62,000 nt of DNA from Cristatella mucedo (lineage: Eukaryota; Bryozoa; Phylactolaemata; Cristatellidae). A program made the translations under genes and the position numbers. Under the pieces are notes generated by a model. That model saw only the letters and a list, made by a program, of their open reading frames with translations. It searched no databases and had not been told where the DNA came from. Location: contig WPIO01000014.1 in the NCBI GenBank assembly GCA_009760855.2, positions 1,920,001 through 1,982,000 of the forward strand. Reading direction: 5' to 3'. Shown in pieces: positions 12,191-24,634 of the stretch (positions are counted from its first letter, which is position 1; every line of letters starts with the position of its first letter).

Positions 12191-13373
12191 TCTTAACTGC
12201 GAATACCGCTGCGGACAAGTAATACTTGCGTGCGTGAAAGAGGTAACCGATCGTTCTGCACTCGACGAGCGGCTAAAAGCTTTCCTGAGGGAGGCTATCG
12301 CTAGCGGTGGCTGCTCGCCGTACTGCGCCAGTGCACCGATGAGTCGGCGGCGGCGTGTTCGCTGACCTACGCGGCGGTTTCCGTTGGATTTGGTAAAGTC
12401 GGTGTGCTGGACCGTTAATTCGCCGGCGCCTCGGCCATCGGGAAGCCAACGCACCGTGGGCGGCGGACCAACAGGGCGGCCTTGAAAAGACCCGACGCTG
12501 ACGCCCGCGTAAGGCGAGGGGGTGCACAGCTGCGACGCCGTCGCGACGTCGCACACCACCAAAGAGAAGGTCAAGCCGCAGATGGCTGGCGAGCCGAGCG
12601 CCGCTTGACCAGGAGTTGCCCCCCCCCACCCCGGGTGGCCCCCCAATGGCGGCGCTCGTATTAGGGAGGCGACGCATTACGGGAGCGGAGGGCTGGACAA
12701 TTTCGCGCGACGGAAGCCGCGCGGGCATGGGCGGGCACCTACGGGCGGCCGCAGCATCATCGCCACTGCTGCCGCCGCGTCGGCCGCCTGGGCTAACCTT
12801 AGCGTTGCCGGAGCGTCCTGGCGACTGTTGTGGCGAGCGAAGCGAGACGGCCCCGACGGCCCTGGCGCTGCCGCTGAGGCGCAGTGTGCGCAGGCCGACC
12901 AGCGGGCGCTGCCAAGTCAGCCTGCCCCTTCGCGACGGCTCTCCATTCAAACGTGCGCCGCCGCAGCAGATGGCGCCGGCGAGCAGGACTGGCAAGCCGC
13001 GCCGCCCGATATCGCCAATTGTCGCCCCGTAGGAAGCCGACGCGCCACCAATGGCGTGCGATTAACCTTTGCGCTTCGCTGACCGCAGCGCTGGCTCAGC
13101 CGCCGAACTTGCGTATCGATCCGCCAACCCCTCGACCGCCTGCCCACAGGCCAGCCCGCTCTGCTCTCCATCCAGAGGCCGTCCGCGCCTATCGGAGTAA
13201 GGTGGGCGTGACGCTGCGGCTCTGGCGGTCCACGATCTCAGCCAGACTCGCACGCACGCTCACATCATGCGAGAAACACGTGCCGAGCGCACGCGTAACT
13301 TGACGCTGTTGTTAAACTTGCTAACCGCAGGAGGCGCACGCGAAGCTCGCGACCTGGCAACCGAGGTCGGCGT
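12191..13373. other. CpG-rich stretch, no supported gene
   Basis: GC-rich, with a C homopolymer near 12620 and long uninformative frames on both strands. No domain or splice-bounded exon was recognised. A CpG-island role is possible but unproven. Confidence 0.35.
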
Positions 13374-13966
<593 letters not shown>

Positions 13967-16900
13967 AGAGATAAGGGAGAGAGAAGGAATGAGAGAGGAA
14001 GAGGGAGTGGCCGAGGGAGAGAGAAGAGTATAGAGAACGAGAGAGAAAGGCGAACAGCATAATCTCATTTTACGACCGAGCGGAAAAGCTGCTACAGCAT
14101 CGCGAGACGTACAGGTAGTTGTAGCAGCAATGCAAGGAGATTTCCTGTGAATTCAACAGATTGGATCGCGAGCAGCGAAAATGCTGTCTGCTGCTGCTAC
14201 GCTAACACCTGCGAACGCTAACGCTAGCAACAGCATTTAGAGGCCTGTACGGTGTTTGGGCACGTACGGACTAGACGCGCGGACCGTGCAATGAATGGGA
14301 AGAAAGCCGCCGATCGTGGGCAGGCTCTGGACGCGCCCGGGGCGTCGACTGCCTGCTGCCGCCGATGATTTCTACTCAATCAGACGTCGCGAGCTGGCAA
14401 AGGCGGCGGCGAGCAGGGGCAATTTGCAGCGATTCTGCGCAACGAGCCCAGCTCCCAAGTCGTCTGGCCCATCAAGGTCCTACAAAGTCGTCTCTTTGAA
14501 GGAGCGCCGATCGATAGGGAGCGACCTGTGCAGCGGCGCGGTGGCGGCGGCGTTAAAGGCTCGCTCTCGCTCCCCGGGCAGCTTCTTACGGGCGCTTCTC
14601 CGTCCCCTCAAGGGACACCGGCTTGCCCCCAGTCGCCAGCCGCTCTAGCGAGCCCGAGGGACGGGCCACAGCTCCTCTGCGCCAGGTTAGGTCCGCGAAA
14701 GGTCATGGCCGCCGGGTCGAAGCCGCGGGTCGCTCGTAGCCTGGAGGCGGCCGAGTTGGACTAACCCCACTCGCTGTGTCGCTCGAGGAAGAGCGTGGCG
14801 AGGTGACGCGATCGACTTGTCCTACTTCGGCGAAAACGCACACACTCCGCGGTGTCTTGGAAGATCTTCCTTTTACGAAGGAAGCGTTTCAGCCGACTGC
14901 GGCGGTAGCGGTTTTTTCACCTGCTTCAGAATTTTCTCCACTCGTTGCGAGGTTTTCTCCGCCCATTGAGGAGTTTGCACCGTTCCGCTTGGATCCTTGC
15001 TCGTCACGTCGTTTGCCTCCCTCTGCCCGTCGGTCACGCCTCGACGGCCTCTCTGCTGCGAGGGGCCACAATTTGGCGTTCTATGAATTCGCGCTCCTTC
15101 GATGGCACAAAAAGTAAGTTCGAAGCAGTTGGGTGTGCAGCTGCGCCCCGACAGCGAGTCGGCGAGTCATCCATTTCCAGTTCTCGAAGGTGACCGACTA
15201 CGCTCTACCTGTCCGCGCGAAAGTCCACCAAACTGCCGCCGAGTCGCGATAGACACCCTCCGAACTATCCACTCTCACGCGGAGATCGAGGCTAAGACGC
15301 AAACGCGACCACCACGGTCAGCGACGCGCGCCGGTCTCCTTTCTCGCCAGTCGCAGTCTGAACGGGAAAAAGCGTTTGACTTTTGGCTGACGAGCGAGGT
15401 CCGGCCGCCGCCGCTGCGCGCTCGGAGAAGGAACTGTCGCACTTTCCTCACTCCGCGCGAACGCTGCAGCAACGCGCAGGAGCCCGGAGAAAGTCCATAG
15501 CGGCCGGCAAGTGGACCCGGCATGCTGGTGGACCACCCACGCTGGCCGCAGGTGCGTTACACCTTAAGCGCGTGCGCCAACGCCACCGCCCTCGCCATCT
15601 TCTGTTGCTAAGCGCACTCAGTACGCGGCGCTGGAAAAGCAGCGACAGGCATCGTTTTGGGACTAGTCTTCGCAGGCAGCGCTCGCACCTCGACTCGCGC
15701 GCTAACTTACTTTCACCGTCCCGTCATCTCTACCGGTAGGGTTCATGCGCGAGGAGCAGGCTCGCGCGAGTTGGACGGAGCGCCGCCTTCGAGGCGCGGA
15801 GACGCTGACTTGCACGCGGCTGGCTACGCGGATTCCAGTTTTCGGTCAATCCCCGAAGGATTTCGGGGTCGCTTAATGCGCAGATCCCAGTCTACGCCAT
15901 TGCTCTAAATTCACGAACCGCACTACCTTAAATCGACTGCGCTACTGGACGTAACGCATAATCTCCGGAAGCGTATGGTCGAGCGCCTAGCTGGCTGGAA
16001 ATCGTCGTATTCATAAAGCAGTCCGAGCCATAGCGACTTTGATAGAGACAGCTTTTTTTGGGAGTCGCGATAAATTAGCTGAAGAGCGGCGGAGACGGTA
16101 CGGCATTCAGCGAGGTCACTCGCCGAGGCGTGTTTTTTTAGCTTGGCTCGAAATAATCCCAGAAAAGGCCAACTTCATCTAGGCCACTTCCCGATTCCGA
16201 ACGCGTGCTTGCGAAGTGCGCGCGCTCGCAGTCACCATTCGGCCAGCTTTGTGCAAAATGCCGCCAGGCTCGGAGCGGCTGAAGCGACAGAGCGACAGGC
16301 GACTGTCGTAGCTGTAGCCTCGCGCGGCACACGCTGCACCGCGAGTTGGCTGTGACCTGGCAGCAGCGAAGACCGCCTCCGCCGCCTCCGCCGCCTCCGC
16401 CGCCGCCGCCTCCGCCGCCGAGCGCTACCCAGCAATCTGAATAAGCGCATCGACGGCGCGTCCGCCCGCCCCCCCCCCGCCCGGGGCGCCGCCCGCCCTG
16501 CTGAGCCGGCTGTGGGAACAAGAGGGAAGACGGGGGGGGGGCAGGGGGCATCGGGAAATGAGTCGCTGGGTCTCCGGTTACGCCATCGCCCTTGCTTCGC
16601 AAGAGACGGCCCAGAGTATACCGAGTTGCGAGGCACAAGAGGTCAGAGTTGAGAGGCACAAGAGGTCAGAGTCGCGCTCGCGAAAAGGTGCATTTCGTTC
16701 ATTGGATCGCGAAGGAGAAGAGCAGCGAATAGGAAAGAGCGGGCTAGTTTTTTGTGGATTAGTTGAGTGGCAAGTTGAGTGGCAAGTTGAGCTAGGAGCT
16801 ATCTTTGTTCACGCCTTCACGTTTGTTGGAGGCAGTAGCGCTCTCACAGCTCGTCCGCATCGGGAGCAGCGTCCTTCGTGTTGCTAGGATCCCGTGGCGG

Positions 16901-17415
16901 ATGAATAATCCTAACAACCATGTCTTTGGCCGATCTTCTAATGGACAGCTTGACAAGCAATGCTTCGGGAATGAGGACGGTTAATCAGAAACATTCAAAA
17001 TTTAGGAAAAACGAGATGCCTCAGGCCAGAAGGAGACTAAGGAAAAAGCTGGCAACGTCCGCTTGAAATCTACCCAAAAAAGTCCAAAGTTTGAGTCAAA
17101 TCCCTGTGAGGTCTTTCGCACTGAGGTACTCCGGGATTGGTCGAACTAAGAAAGTACATGCAACGAAGCACCGCAGCTCGGCACTGCCACACTCGGCATA
17201 CTGCTGATACAGCTGATACTGTCAATCTGAGTCTGCCATTGGGCCGCCAGTAGCTCATCCGACAACGTAAGTCGCGGCAGATATTCGATGTCAATTGAGC
17301 CATTCACCACAAGTCCAAGGTATCAGTATTTTTATCATTTTCACACTCGCCCTATTCCTTAGGTAGCGCTGGAAATTGGCTTGGAAGTCAAGAATTCGCG
17401 AAACTTTAAAATACG
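13967..17415. other. GC-rich stretch with no confirmed gene
   Basis: Mostly CpG-rich down to 16.6 kb. A candidate exon with a good acceptor and donor at 14930-15113 is discussed as a finding. G and C homopolymers occur near 16473 and 16532. From 16.9 kb the sequence becomes AT-richer and leads into LINE-derived DNA. I recognise no protein family. Confidence 0.35.
16366..16424. repeat. CCGCCT/CCG microsatellite
   Basis: Tandem CCGCCT and CCG units of about 58 bp. Confidence 0.9.
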
Positions 17416-17419
17416 GCAT

Positions 17420-18175
17420 GGCAAAAAATGGGCTCAGCCAGCACATCTCTCGTAGAATCAGCACGAACTCTGGGTGTCCAGTTCCAAAGTGACCTTTACC
17501 TAGACAAAAAAATCAGCTCCATAGTCAAGTCTGCCTACATCCAGCTACATGACATTGCAAAAACTTGGGCCTACTGATCTGTTGATCAGTTTATCTATGC
17601 ATCTGTGACATCGATCTCAACTTCTGTAATTCAGTGCTTGTTGGTGTACTGGCCTATGCAATCGGGCACCGACAGTAGGTGCAAAACTCTGCAACTAGGG
17701 TTCTCTGTAATGACCGTCACAATTACCACACCACACAACTTTTCGCCGACCTGCACTGGCTCCCAATCAAGCAGCGCACCGAATTTACTCCTGTCACTCA
17801 CTTTTAGGTCCCTTCATTCTATAGCTCTGGCCTACTTATCGGAATTACTCCCCAACCCGGCCAGACATCGTATCACACGATCCTCTGAATCGAGGTGTAT
17901 AGCTGCGCCTCGAACGACCCTCCAATGTTATGGATGTTATGTTACTTTTAGTTCGCATGCTCTCAAAGCCTGCAACCCACTCCAGACTGACATGGCGACA
18001 TTCACCGACTCAACATTAAGAAAGAAGCTAAAAACGTACCGTTTTCTCACACCATTCGCTGGGTCGTGCGAACCGCTCTCGGCTTCTCGCTTATTCGCGT
18101 CGACGCTGCTTAGCAAGCAATCGTTAAGCATATTGACTCCCTTCCCTTTCAGCGCACGTAGCGGCGGCTAGCGAA
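17420..18175 (+). mobile_element. CR1-type LINE (family B), decayed ORF2 C-terminus
   Basis: Nucleotide blocks such as GTTCCAAAGTGACTTT-like and CAAGTCTGCCTAC match the better copy at 37.64-38.27 kb and run in the same order. That copy encodes the region downstream of the reverse-transcriptase palm, ending in the CR1-typical segment around 'WNSLP'. Here the frame is broken by several stops and shifts. No 5' portion is present. Confidence 0.8.
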
Positions 18176-18366
18176 GTGTTCTGAGGAGCTTGATTGAGCC
18201 AATTCTGTAGTGTTCAGTGATCTGGACGCCCGGCTGACTGCTAATACAAACGCCGCCAGGAAGGCAGCCGCAGGAGCAGCGGACGGCCAGCGAGCAGTGA
18301 ACCCTGGGTGCCGCTGCACGCACACGCGCGCGGCGCCAGGGCTCGAGGCAATGGCCGCACTCCCTA

Positions 18367-18490
18367 TCGTCTCGCGTACCCTGTTCCTCTACAGTCTCGC
18401 GTACCCTGTCCCCTTATCGTTTCGCGTACTCTGTCCCCTATTGTCCGACGGACGAACCCTGTCTCCTGTCGTCTCGCGTACCCTTCTTTT
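18367..18490. repeat. Short tandem repeat of about 24 bp
   Basis: Four or five degenerate copies of TCGTCTCGCGTACCCTGTCC follow one another. Confidence 0.8.
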
Positions 18491-18831
18491 GGAAGCCCCG
18501 AGCGTCGCCTACCTATCGAATGGTTGTGCTTGCAAGCAGAGCAAACGAGCCGATTGTTGGGCTTCATTGAGGAACGTGCTGCTGTTGTACAACAGCAGCC
18601 GATAACCTGCTATACACTCTCTTTGGATGACTTGACTAGTGACTTTAACGAGATTGCCCCCCCCCCGGCGATTATGGAGAAAGACGAACGTCCTCTTCCG
18701 CGTATTTTTGGAGCACTCGATATTCAACGAACTAACTCTATAGTAACGGAACACTACGAATATGTGCACGATTAAAATAAAGCGACCGAGAGCAAGCCTG
18801 CAGCTAGTGACGTCGGCCGCAAGCAAATCGG

Positions 18832-19215
18832 ATCCTGTGTGGACAATAAATTAGCTGTCCCATTCCTCCGCTTAAAGACAGTTGGCGACAGAAGCTTTAG
18901 CTCTGCAGGTCCTAGACTGTGGAACTCGCTTCCACAATTCTTACGCAACGACATCTACTCTCCAACTGCCGACTGTGGCACATCTTTTTCAGCGGTCCTG
19001 AACTGCTACTTCTATGCTACTCACTACCTCAACTGCTCTCCTGACTCTGCTATGCTTCCCACTTTCTCTTTGTTGCGTGAGACGAAGTCTGTTGGCCACC
19101 GAATGCGTACCGAAAGCCGCTTAGGCTGTGAGTGCGCTATACAAAACTCTCCTGCGTAACACCCACATGGTCTTTATGACTTTGTGGAGTTACTGACGGA
19201 GATACATTATTATTA
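18832..19215 (+). mobile_element. L2-type LINE 3' end
   Basis: The sequence starts inside the C-terminal coding part, at the codons for CVDNKLAVPFLRLKTVGDRS. It runs through the last codons and the 3' untranslated region to GGAGATACATTATTATT. It is closely similar to the reverse-oriented copy at 41.77-43.0 kb. It is 5'-truncated. Confidence 0.9.
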
Positions 19216-19879
19216 TTATTATAGCGCTCGACGTGCCAGCGCAGGCATGTTTGCCAACTGGGCAAGCTATTTGCTTTTTATCGGCAGCCACGACTCATGG
19301 CTCAAAACGATCGAGGCACCCCCCTGATTCTGAGCTTCTCCCCCAATCCTTCTCTCTGGCCACTGCTTGAAGCAGCTTCTTGCACGCTCTCTCGCTTAGT
19401 ATGAAAGCTGCTTCTCTTCTTTCTGCCGTCGCGTCATAGCGGTCGCTCCCTCTGTGACTCATCCTAAGGCATTCTCTTGCTGCTCACGCCTGTATGTCGG
19501 CAGTCCGTCGCATGCAACTAGTAACGATCGTCGACGAGCGCGATACTTGCTGCATCCGACGGCAAAGTCCTCCTTGCCAGCGCCCATGTCGAAATCGCAT
19601 CTTTTAGGAAGTTCAATAAGAGATAGAGGCCCTAGCAATCGGGGCCAACAGGCTAAAGCCCTCTGGATCAACCTGACGAAGCCGGCCGGCTTGCAGCCGC
19701 TGAGAAGGGCACCAGCCTACTACCGACGGTGTACGATGGATGGTAAGGTCAAGGCCAAAATCGCGCCTTTCGGAAAATCCACGCTTTGACGCTGCCCCTG
19801 AGTTCGTAAAGTAGCAAAACATTCTTTTTGTATATTTTCAGCCACACTGGCTCAGCTTGCTACCACAGCACCAAATGAG

Positions 19880-19923
<44 letters not shown>

Positions 19924-20585
19924 TATATATAAAATATATATACATATATATAAAATATATATATATATATATAGCGCGTCAGCTTATTAGTTTGCTATGT
20001 ATGAGCAATTAAAAGTCTACACGTAGGAGTTAAAGCCATAATGTTGCGTCCACCGAGGTATAAAATATTGATTCAATGGTGCCCTTGAAAGCACCCCGGA
20101 GCCAAAGTCTGTGTCAGGCAATATCCAGGTGAAACCCATTAGGATCATTCCGTAAATGCTAGTGCCGGGACAAAGAATTTGGCAGCCGACGTACAGCTGG
20201 TCCTAATGTGGCTTGTGAGACTTCAGCTGTTGTTGCCTCAGCTGGGCGAGGCAGTTCGCTGGTCAGCTGACTCAGACGTTTCGATGTGTGTTCGCCGAAA
20301 TGCTTGAACAGCCGACGGCTGGAAAAGGGAAGTTACTCCCCAATAGTCAGCCAGAAAGCCAATCATTTTAAATTGGTCTCATACTAGTCAGCAAGTAAGC
20401 CAGTCATTTTTAATTGATCCCATCTTATGGTCATAATGCGCGTGAATGCATTGAGGCAGACACATACCTTGCACATTGGATCGTCAACCACGTACAGCAG
20501 AGTCGTCTGCCCGGATATGTCCCGCCTCATGGGTAGCTGCTAAACGTGCCGACGCTAAACGTGCCGACGTGATCTGGCGGCGTAA
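19216..20585. other. Intergenic stretch with a TA microsatellite
   Basis: No gene recognised. A direct repeat of about 25 bp around CCAATCATTTTAAATTG is present near 20357 and 20401. The TA repeat is listed separately. Confidence 0.35.
19881..19974. repeat. TA microsatellite
   Basis: Imperfect TA repeat of about 94 bp with AAAATA interruptions. Confidence 0.95.
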
Positions 20586-20589
20586 TACG

Positions 20590-20890
20590 TGTAGAACGTA
20601 TTAGGCCGTCAGATAAGCTCTAGCTGTTGAGCCAGGCTAGCGTTTCGTCCGAGGCTCTTCCGGGGCCCGTAGGCAGTTTAGTGGCGCTCTGGGGGCCATG
20701 TCAAAGTTGTTTTACGCCGCGGCTGATGCCGATCGCCAGTAGCCCTCCGATACGGCTCTTCGTTGCTGCCGAGTTCCGCTTCCGTCGGCGTACCTTCGTG
20801 CATTGGTGCTGCACCTACAAGTTGCTAGGAGTGCTCCGAGGCTCAGTGCCTCGCTGGTGTTTGTCATGCGTCGCCGAGGATCATTATGAG
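20590..20890 (+). repeat. Unclassified interspersed repeat U, copy 1
   Basis: The block from GCTCTTCGTTGCTGCCGAG through CGTGCATTGGTGCTGCACC to the TGTCATGCGTCGCC region aligns with segments at 27.8-27.96 kb and 49.08-49.21 kb, in the same order and orientation. The left boundary is uncertain. No coding frame is conserved between copies, so it is probably a non-autonomous element or the untranslated end of one. Confidence 0.6.
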
Positions 20891-21580
<690 letters not shown>

Positions 21581-21950
21581 CGGCTGGTGTCCTAAGCGGT
21601 TTGAGGAGGTCGCTATAGCCAACGGAGCAGCGGCTCGTTGAGGAATGGGCTATTTCTGCGGGGGGGGGGGGTAGTGCCGCTCCTGGGTAAAATTCATTTA
21701 TTGAAGCAAAGAGCCACAAGCGCAAAGGCGTACAAGTAGGATGTCAAATTGGCGATAGAAAAAAGTAGCGCTTCGCCGCGTAAGCTATAAATAAATATTA
21801 AAAATATACCCACCGACTAAAGGTGGCTTTCGTTTTGATTATGTGCGCACGAGTCCGGTGCACAGAGGACAGACTCGTACGGTTTGTTAGCAAATGCATG
21901 CGTTCGCTGCCACCTAATGGACTGTTAAACGCGAGTGCCCGACGGATAGA

Positions 21951-21960
21951 GAGTGAGAGT

Positions 21961-22037
<77 letters not shown>
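21951..22037. repeat. GA microsatellite
   Basis: GTGAGA units lead into about 70 bp of AG repeat. It ends near the 3' side of the membrane-protein gene read on the minus strand. Confidence 0.95.
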
Positions 22038-22489
22038 TCATACCGAAGGGGGCGTCAAACCGAATAGCGAACGAGATCGGAGGAGCGCAGCTCTTGAGCC
22101 GGCGAGAAGCGGCCGCCAGCGCTGCCATCTTGAGCAGAAGTCAGACACGCTCGTGCCCGCGTGGGACGGAAAGCATTTCCGGCATCCACATCCCGGCGCT
22201 GTCTGCGCGTCGATCGACAACCGATGCAGCGACTGGCGAGAAATTCCGCCTTTTTCGACCTGGGCCAATCGCCGATCGGACTTGTGAGAGATAAATGTCG
22301 GAATGTCCCCCACCACCGGCAGCAGCGAACCGCACGAAACGACGACGGAGACGGGTCATATTGGCTTCGTTGGTCGCCAAAGCAAAGCGACCGTCACCAT
22401 GGCGAAAAGTAGCCGTAGGACAGCCGCGGCTATTGACGCATCGTCGCTGCCTCCGACGATCGAGGACTCGTGCATCGGTGTGGCGATAT

Positions 22490-22621
22490 TCACTTTTGGC
22501 TTATGATCACAACCGGTGCCTCGTCCGGGTGGTTCTGCTGCTGCAGCATCAGCATCAGAGTGGCCTCGGCATAGCTCGGCGGCAGCGTCGTCGCGTCGTC
22601 GCCTGCACCGCTGACGAGTAC
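22490..22621 (-). CDS. Predicted last exon: cytoplasmic tail with second PPSY motif
   Basis: The exon begins after a TTTCAG acceptor and reads 43 codons to a TGA. It contains LPPSYAEA (about residues 13-20) and ends with VVIISQK. PPxY motifs bind WW domains, notably of NEDD4-type ubiquitin ligases, so the tail may control trafficking or turnover; that is family knowledge, not something shown here. The phase-0 start fits the phase-0 end of the exon at 22749-22846, which carries a sister motif. The intron between them would be only about 127 bp, with a GTATGC donor, so this junction is the least secure of the set. No AATAAA was noticed close to the stop. If the short intron is not removed, the frame continues with a different tail. 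Confidence 0.5.
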   Translation of the reverse strand, partial: VLVSGAGDDATTLPPSYAEATLMLMLQQQNHPDEAPVVIISQK

Positions 22622-22748
22622 CTGAAAGCGTGACAGCGCGCCTGCCACTCTCGGCCTCGAACAGCTGCAAGCTACCGATGACGACACCGGAGCTCGCACG
22701 ACGCAAACCACTAAGCAAGGCTTCGGGCGGCTGCAGGCGGCTGCATAC

Positions 22749-22846
22749 TGAGCTCTGGCCGCCCCCGAGATTCACGCTACCGTCTCCTCCGCCGATCACC
22801 GCATCTGCATAGCTGGGCGGATCTAGACAAGCGGTGCTGGTTCGAT
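22749..22846 (-). CDS. Predicted exon: cytoplasmic tail with first PPSY motif
   Basis: Acceptor GTTTTAG and a 98-nt exon starting with two bases of a split codon (phase 1) and ending in phase 0 at a TCA|GTATGC donor. It encodes a tail segment with DPPSYADAV, followed by a glycine-rich stretch. The start phase exactly matches the phase-1 end of the transmembrane exon at 24411-24575. The DPPSYADA and LPPSYAEA motifs of the two tail exons look like duplicates. Without splicing, the frame runs on for about 130 codons of low-complexity arginine- and alanine-rich sequence, which looks less protein-like. No larger domain is recognised. Confidence 0.5.
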
Positions 22847-23934
22847 CTAAAACGGCGGAAATACGGTTCGAGCATCGAAGGGCGAACGGTTGGATTGAGT
22901 GCAACTGTCGGCGGACGATCGCCACAAATTATGCTGCTGAGATAACGTAATAAAAGCAGCCTCATTCGCCGGCGAGGCAGCGTTGCGTCGCCGTCGTATC
23001 GAAGGTACCCCTTCGAGTACTAGCGTGCATTGCCGACAGCCCGGCTCTGGCGGGTAGGGGGCGTTCAATGACCGGTAAGAAAATGCAGCCGCCGACAGGA
23101 GTCGAGCCCAAGACCATGCTGGCTACAGATTCCACTTCGCTAACCTCTCGGTCGCCCGGTCGCCGCTAACCTCATGTGGCCCTGGCTTCGCTCAGTCGAA
23201 GACTTCTCCGAGCACGAGTCTGGCGCCAGCGAGACGTCTGAGCGCTCCCCAGAGCAATGCCGAGCTTAGTTGGTCTTTGACGCCACTCCGACCGAGTAAG
23301 GCTCGAGGAGACGCATAGTACTTCCGCATCCGCTCAGCGTGCGGCAGGTGAGCCAGCTCGTTTCAGAAGGCGATGGGGCGGCTCACTGCAGCTGCAGGGT
23401 CGGGGTCGCGATCTGGGTCGGGTGGCAGCAACAGCACCGAAAGCAGCCGGCGCCGTTGCTAGCAGATGCGGCTTCGGTAATATCGATTTGGACTACTGAC
23501 GGGCCACACGCCCGGAGGCTTCGACAGCTGATGGACTCAGGAGCCAGAGGTCCGGTCTGCGCTTCGAGTCCACCCTTTGAGTTCCGCTTTCGGCTGCTCG
23601 CTCGCTGCTCACCCGCTCGGCTGCAGCCTGCCCGCGGCAAATCAAATGGGGGCATAGGACGCCGCCATTATTTCGGAGGCCGGCGGCTACCGTCCGGCGG
23701 CGTGGCTCGGCGGGTGAAGGTAAGGAAGGAGCTCTGCTAATGCCGCTGAAAAAGCCGATCGATCGAGATTAGCTCGGCTACGGCAGGCGGCGAGGGCTGG
23801 GGAAGAAGGCTGGCTCGAGGGCGACTCCGCCGAGGAGACGGCAGCGGAACGTCGACAGCTCCGAGAGAGCTCACACCGCAGCCACCGCGATGCGAGCCGA
23901 GCCGGCGAAGACGGGCGGGGTCAGAGGTCGGGCG

Positions 23935-24140
23935 GGGACGGAGCGGGTCGTTGGGGCTACCAAAAAAATAAAATCCTAGCTGCTTAAACAGCCTCTTTTT
24001 GTAGAGCGACAGAAGAGCCTCGATGGCTATCACAACCGCTTGCAGTAGCGATAAAGGATCGCCCACAGCAGGAATCGAACCCATGACCTCAGGATCGAGG
24101 TCATGAAAGCAACCGCCTTACCTAGTGTGCCAGGCCACCA
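23935..24140 (-). mobile_element. tRNA-derived SINE, family B
   Basis: On the minus strand the head resembles a tRNA gene: an A-box-like CTAGGTAAGGCGGTTGC, a palindromic anticodon-arm region, and the B box GGGTTCGATTCC. The body includes GGCGATCCTTTATCGC and GCTCTTCTGTCGCTCTAC and ends AT-rich. It matches the copy at 43.79-44.03 kb over nearly its whole length. It lies in the intron of the predicted membrane-protein gene. Confidence 0.85.
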
Positions 24141-24410
24141 GCGGCCGTCAGCGGTCGCCAGCGAACGCTGCCCAGTGTGGGACCTTACGCGAAGGGGCGC
24201 CCAAACCCGATTTCACCCTTCGTGCGGCCTGCACTCTCCCACGGCCTGCCACGCTCTGTTGGATAGAGCCGTGCCGCGGTTGCCGAGCCGGCTGCTGCTG
24301 CAGCTGTTACTTGGACGCCCTCTTCTCGAACGCCCGTCGGCCCCTTCGACGCCAGCCGCTTGCCCGCCCTCGAACCGGAGCGTCCGCTCGCTCTCGGGGC
24401 GGTCACTTAC

Positions 24411-24575
24411 GGGCAGCCATTGACGCCGCTTGCAGCGAAGTCGCTCTCGACTGTCGTATCTGCACGGCCACCGCCCCAACGACGATGACGATTCCGACGG
24501 CCACGAACGCTGGCCACAGGGCGTTGTTGAACCGCGTCGCCTCTGAGGAAAACGACAACGAATCGCCGGTCAAGG
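24411..24575 (-). CDS. Predicted exon: transmembrane segment of a membrane protein
   Basis: A very good acceptor (polypyrimidine run, then CTCAG) and a consensus GTAAGTG donor bound a 165-nt exon of phase 1-1. It encodes a serine/threonine-rich stretch, then a hydrophobic helix around LWPAFVAVGIVIVVGAVAV (about residues 27-45). A basic cytoplasmic start, QIRQSR, follows. The positive charges after the helix suggest that the C-terminus is cytosolic. Its start phase fits the EGF-like exon at 28506-28625 and its end phase fits the PPSY exon at 22749-22846. A 16-bp inverted repeat lies 20 nt upstream of the acceptor, which is unusual. I do not recognise the protein by name. Confidence 0.65.
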
Positions 24576-24595
24576 CTGAGAAAAAGAAAGACCAG

Positions 24596-24634
24596 CGGCT
24601 AATGGCGATCGTCATTAGCGATCGCCATTAGCCG
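24596..24634. repeat. Perfect 16-bp inverted repeat next to a 3' splice site
   Basis: Arms CGGCTAATGGCGATCG (24596-24611) and its exact reverse complement (24619-24634) are separated by the 7-nt loop TCATTAG. In the transcript of the minus-strand gene this hairpin would sit just upstream of the polypyrimidine tract of the transmembrane exon, where the branch point is expected. Confidence 0.95.

Noticed and set aside
24060-24140. tRNA gene on the minus strand
   Set aside because: A and B boxes are present, but the anticodon arm is a long palindrome and the same unit recurs with a shared non-tRNA body, so it is a SINE.
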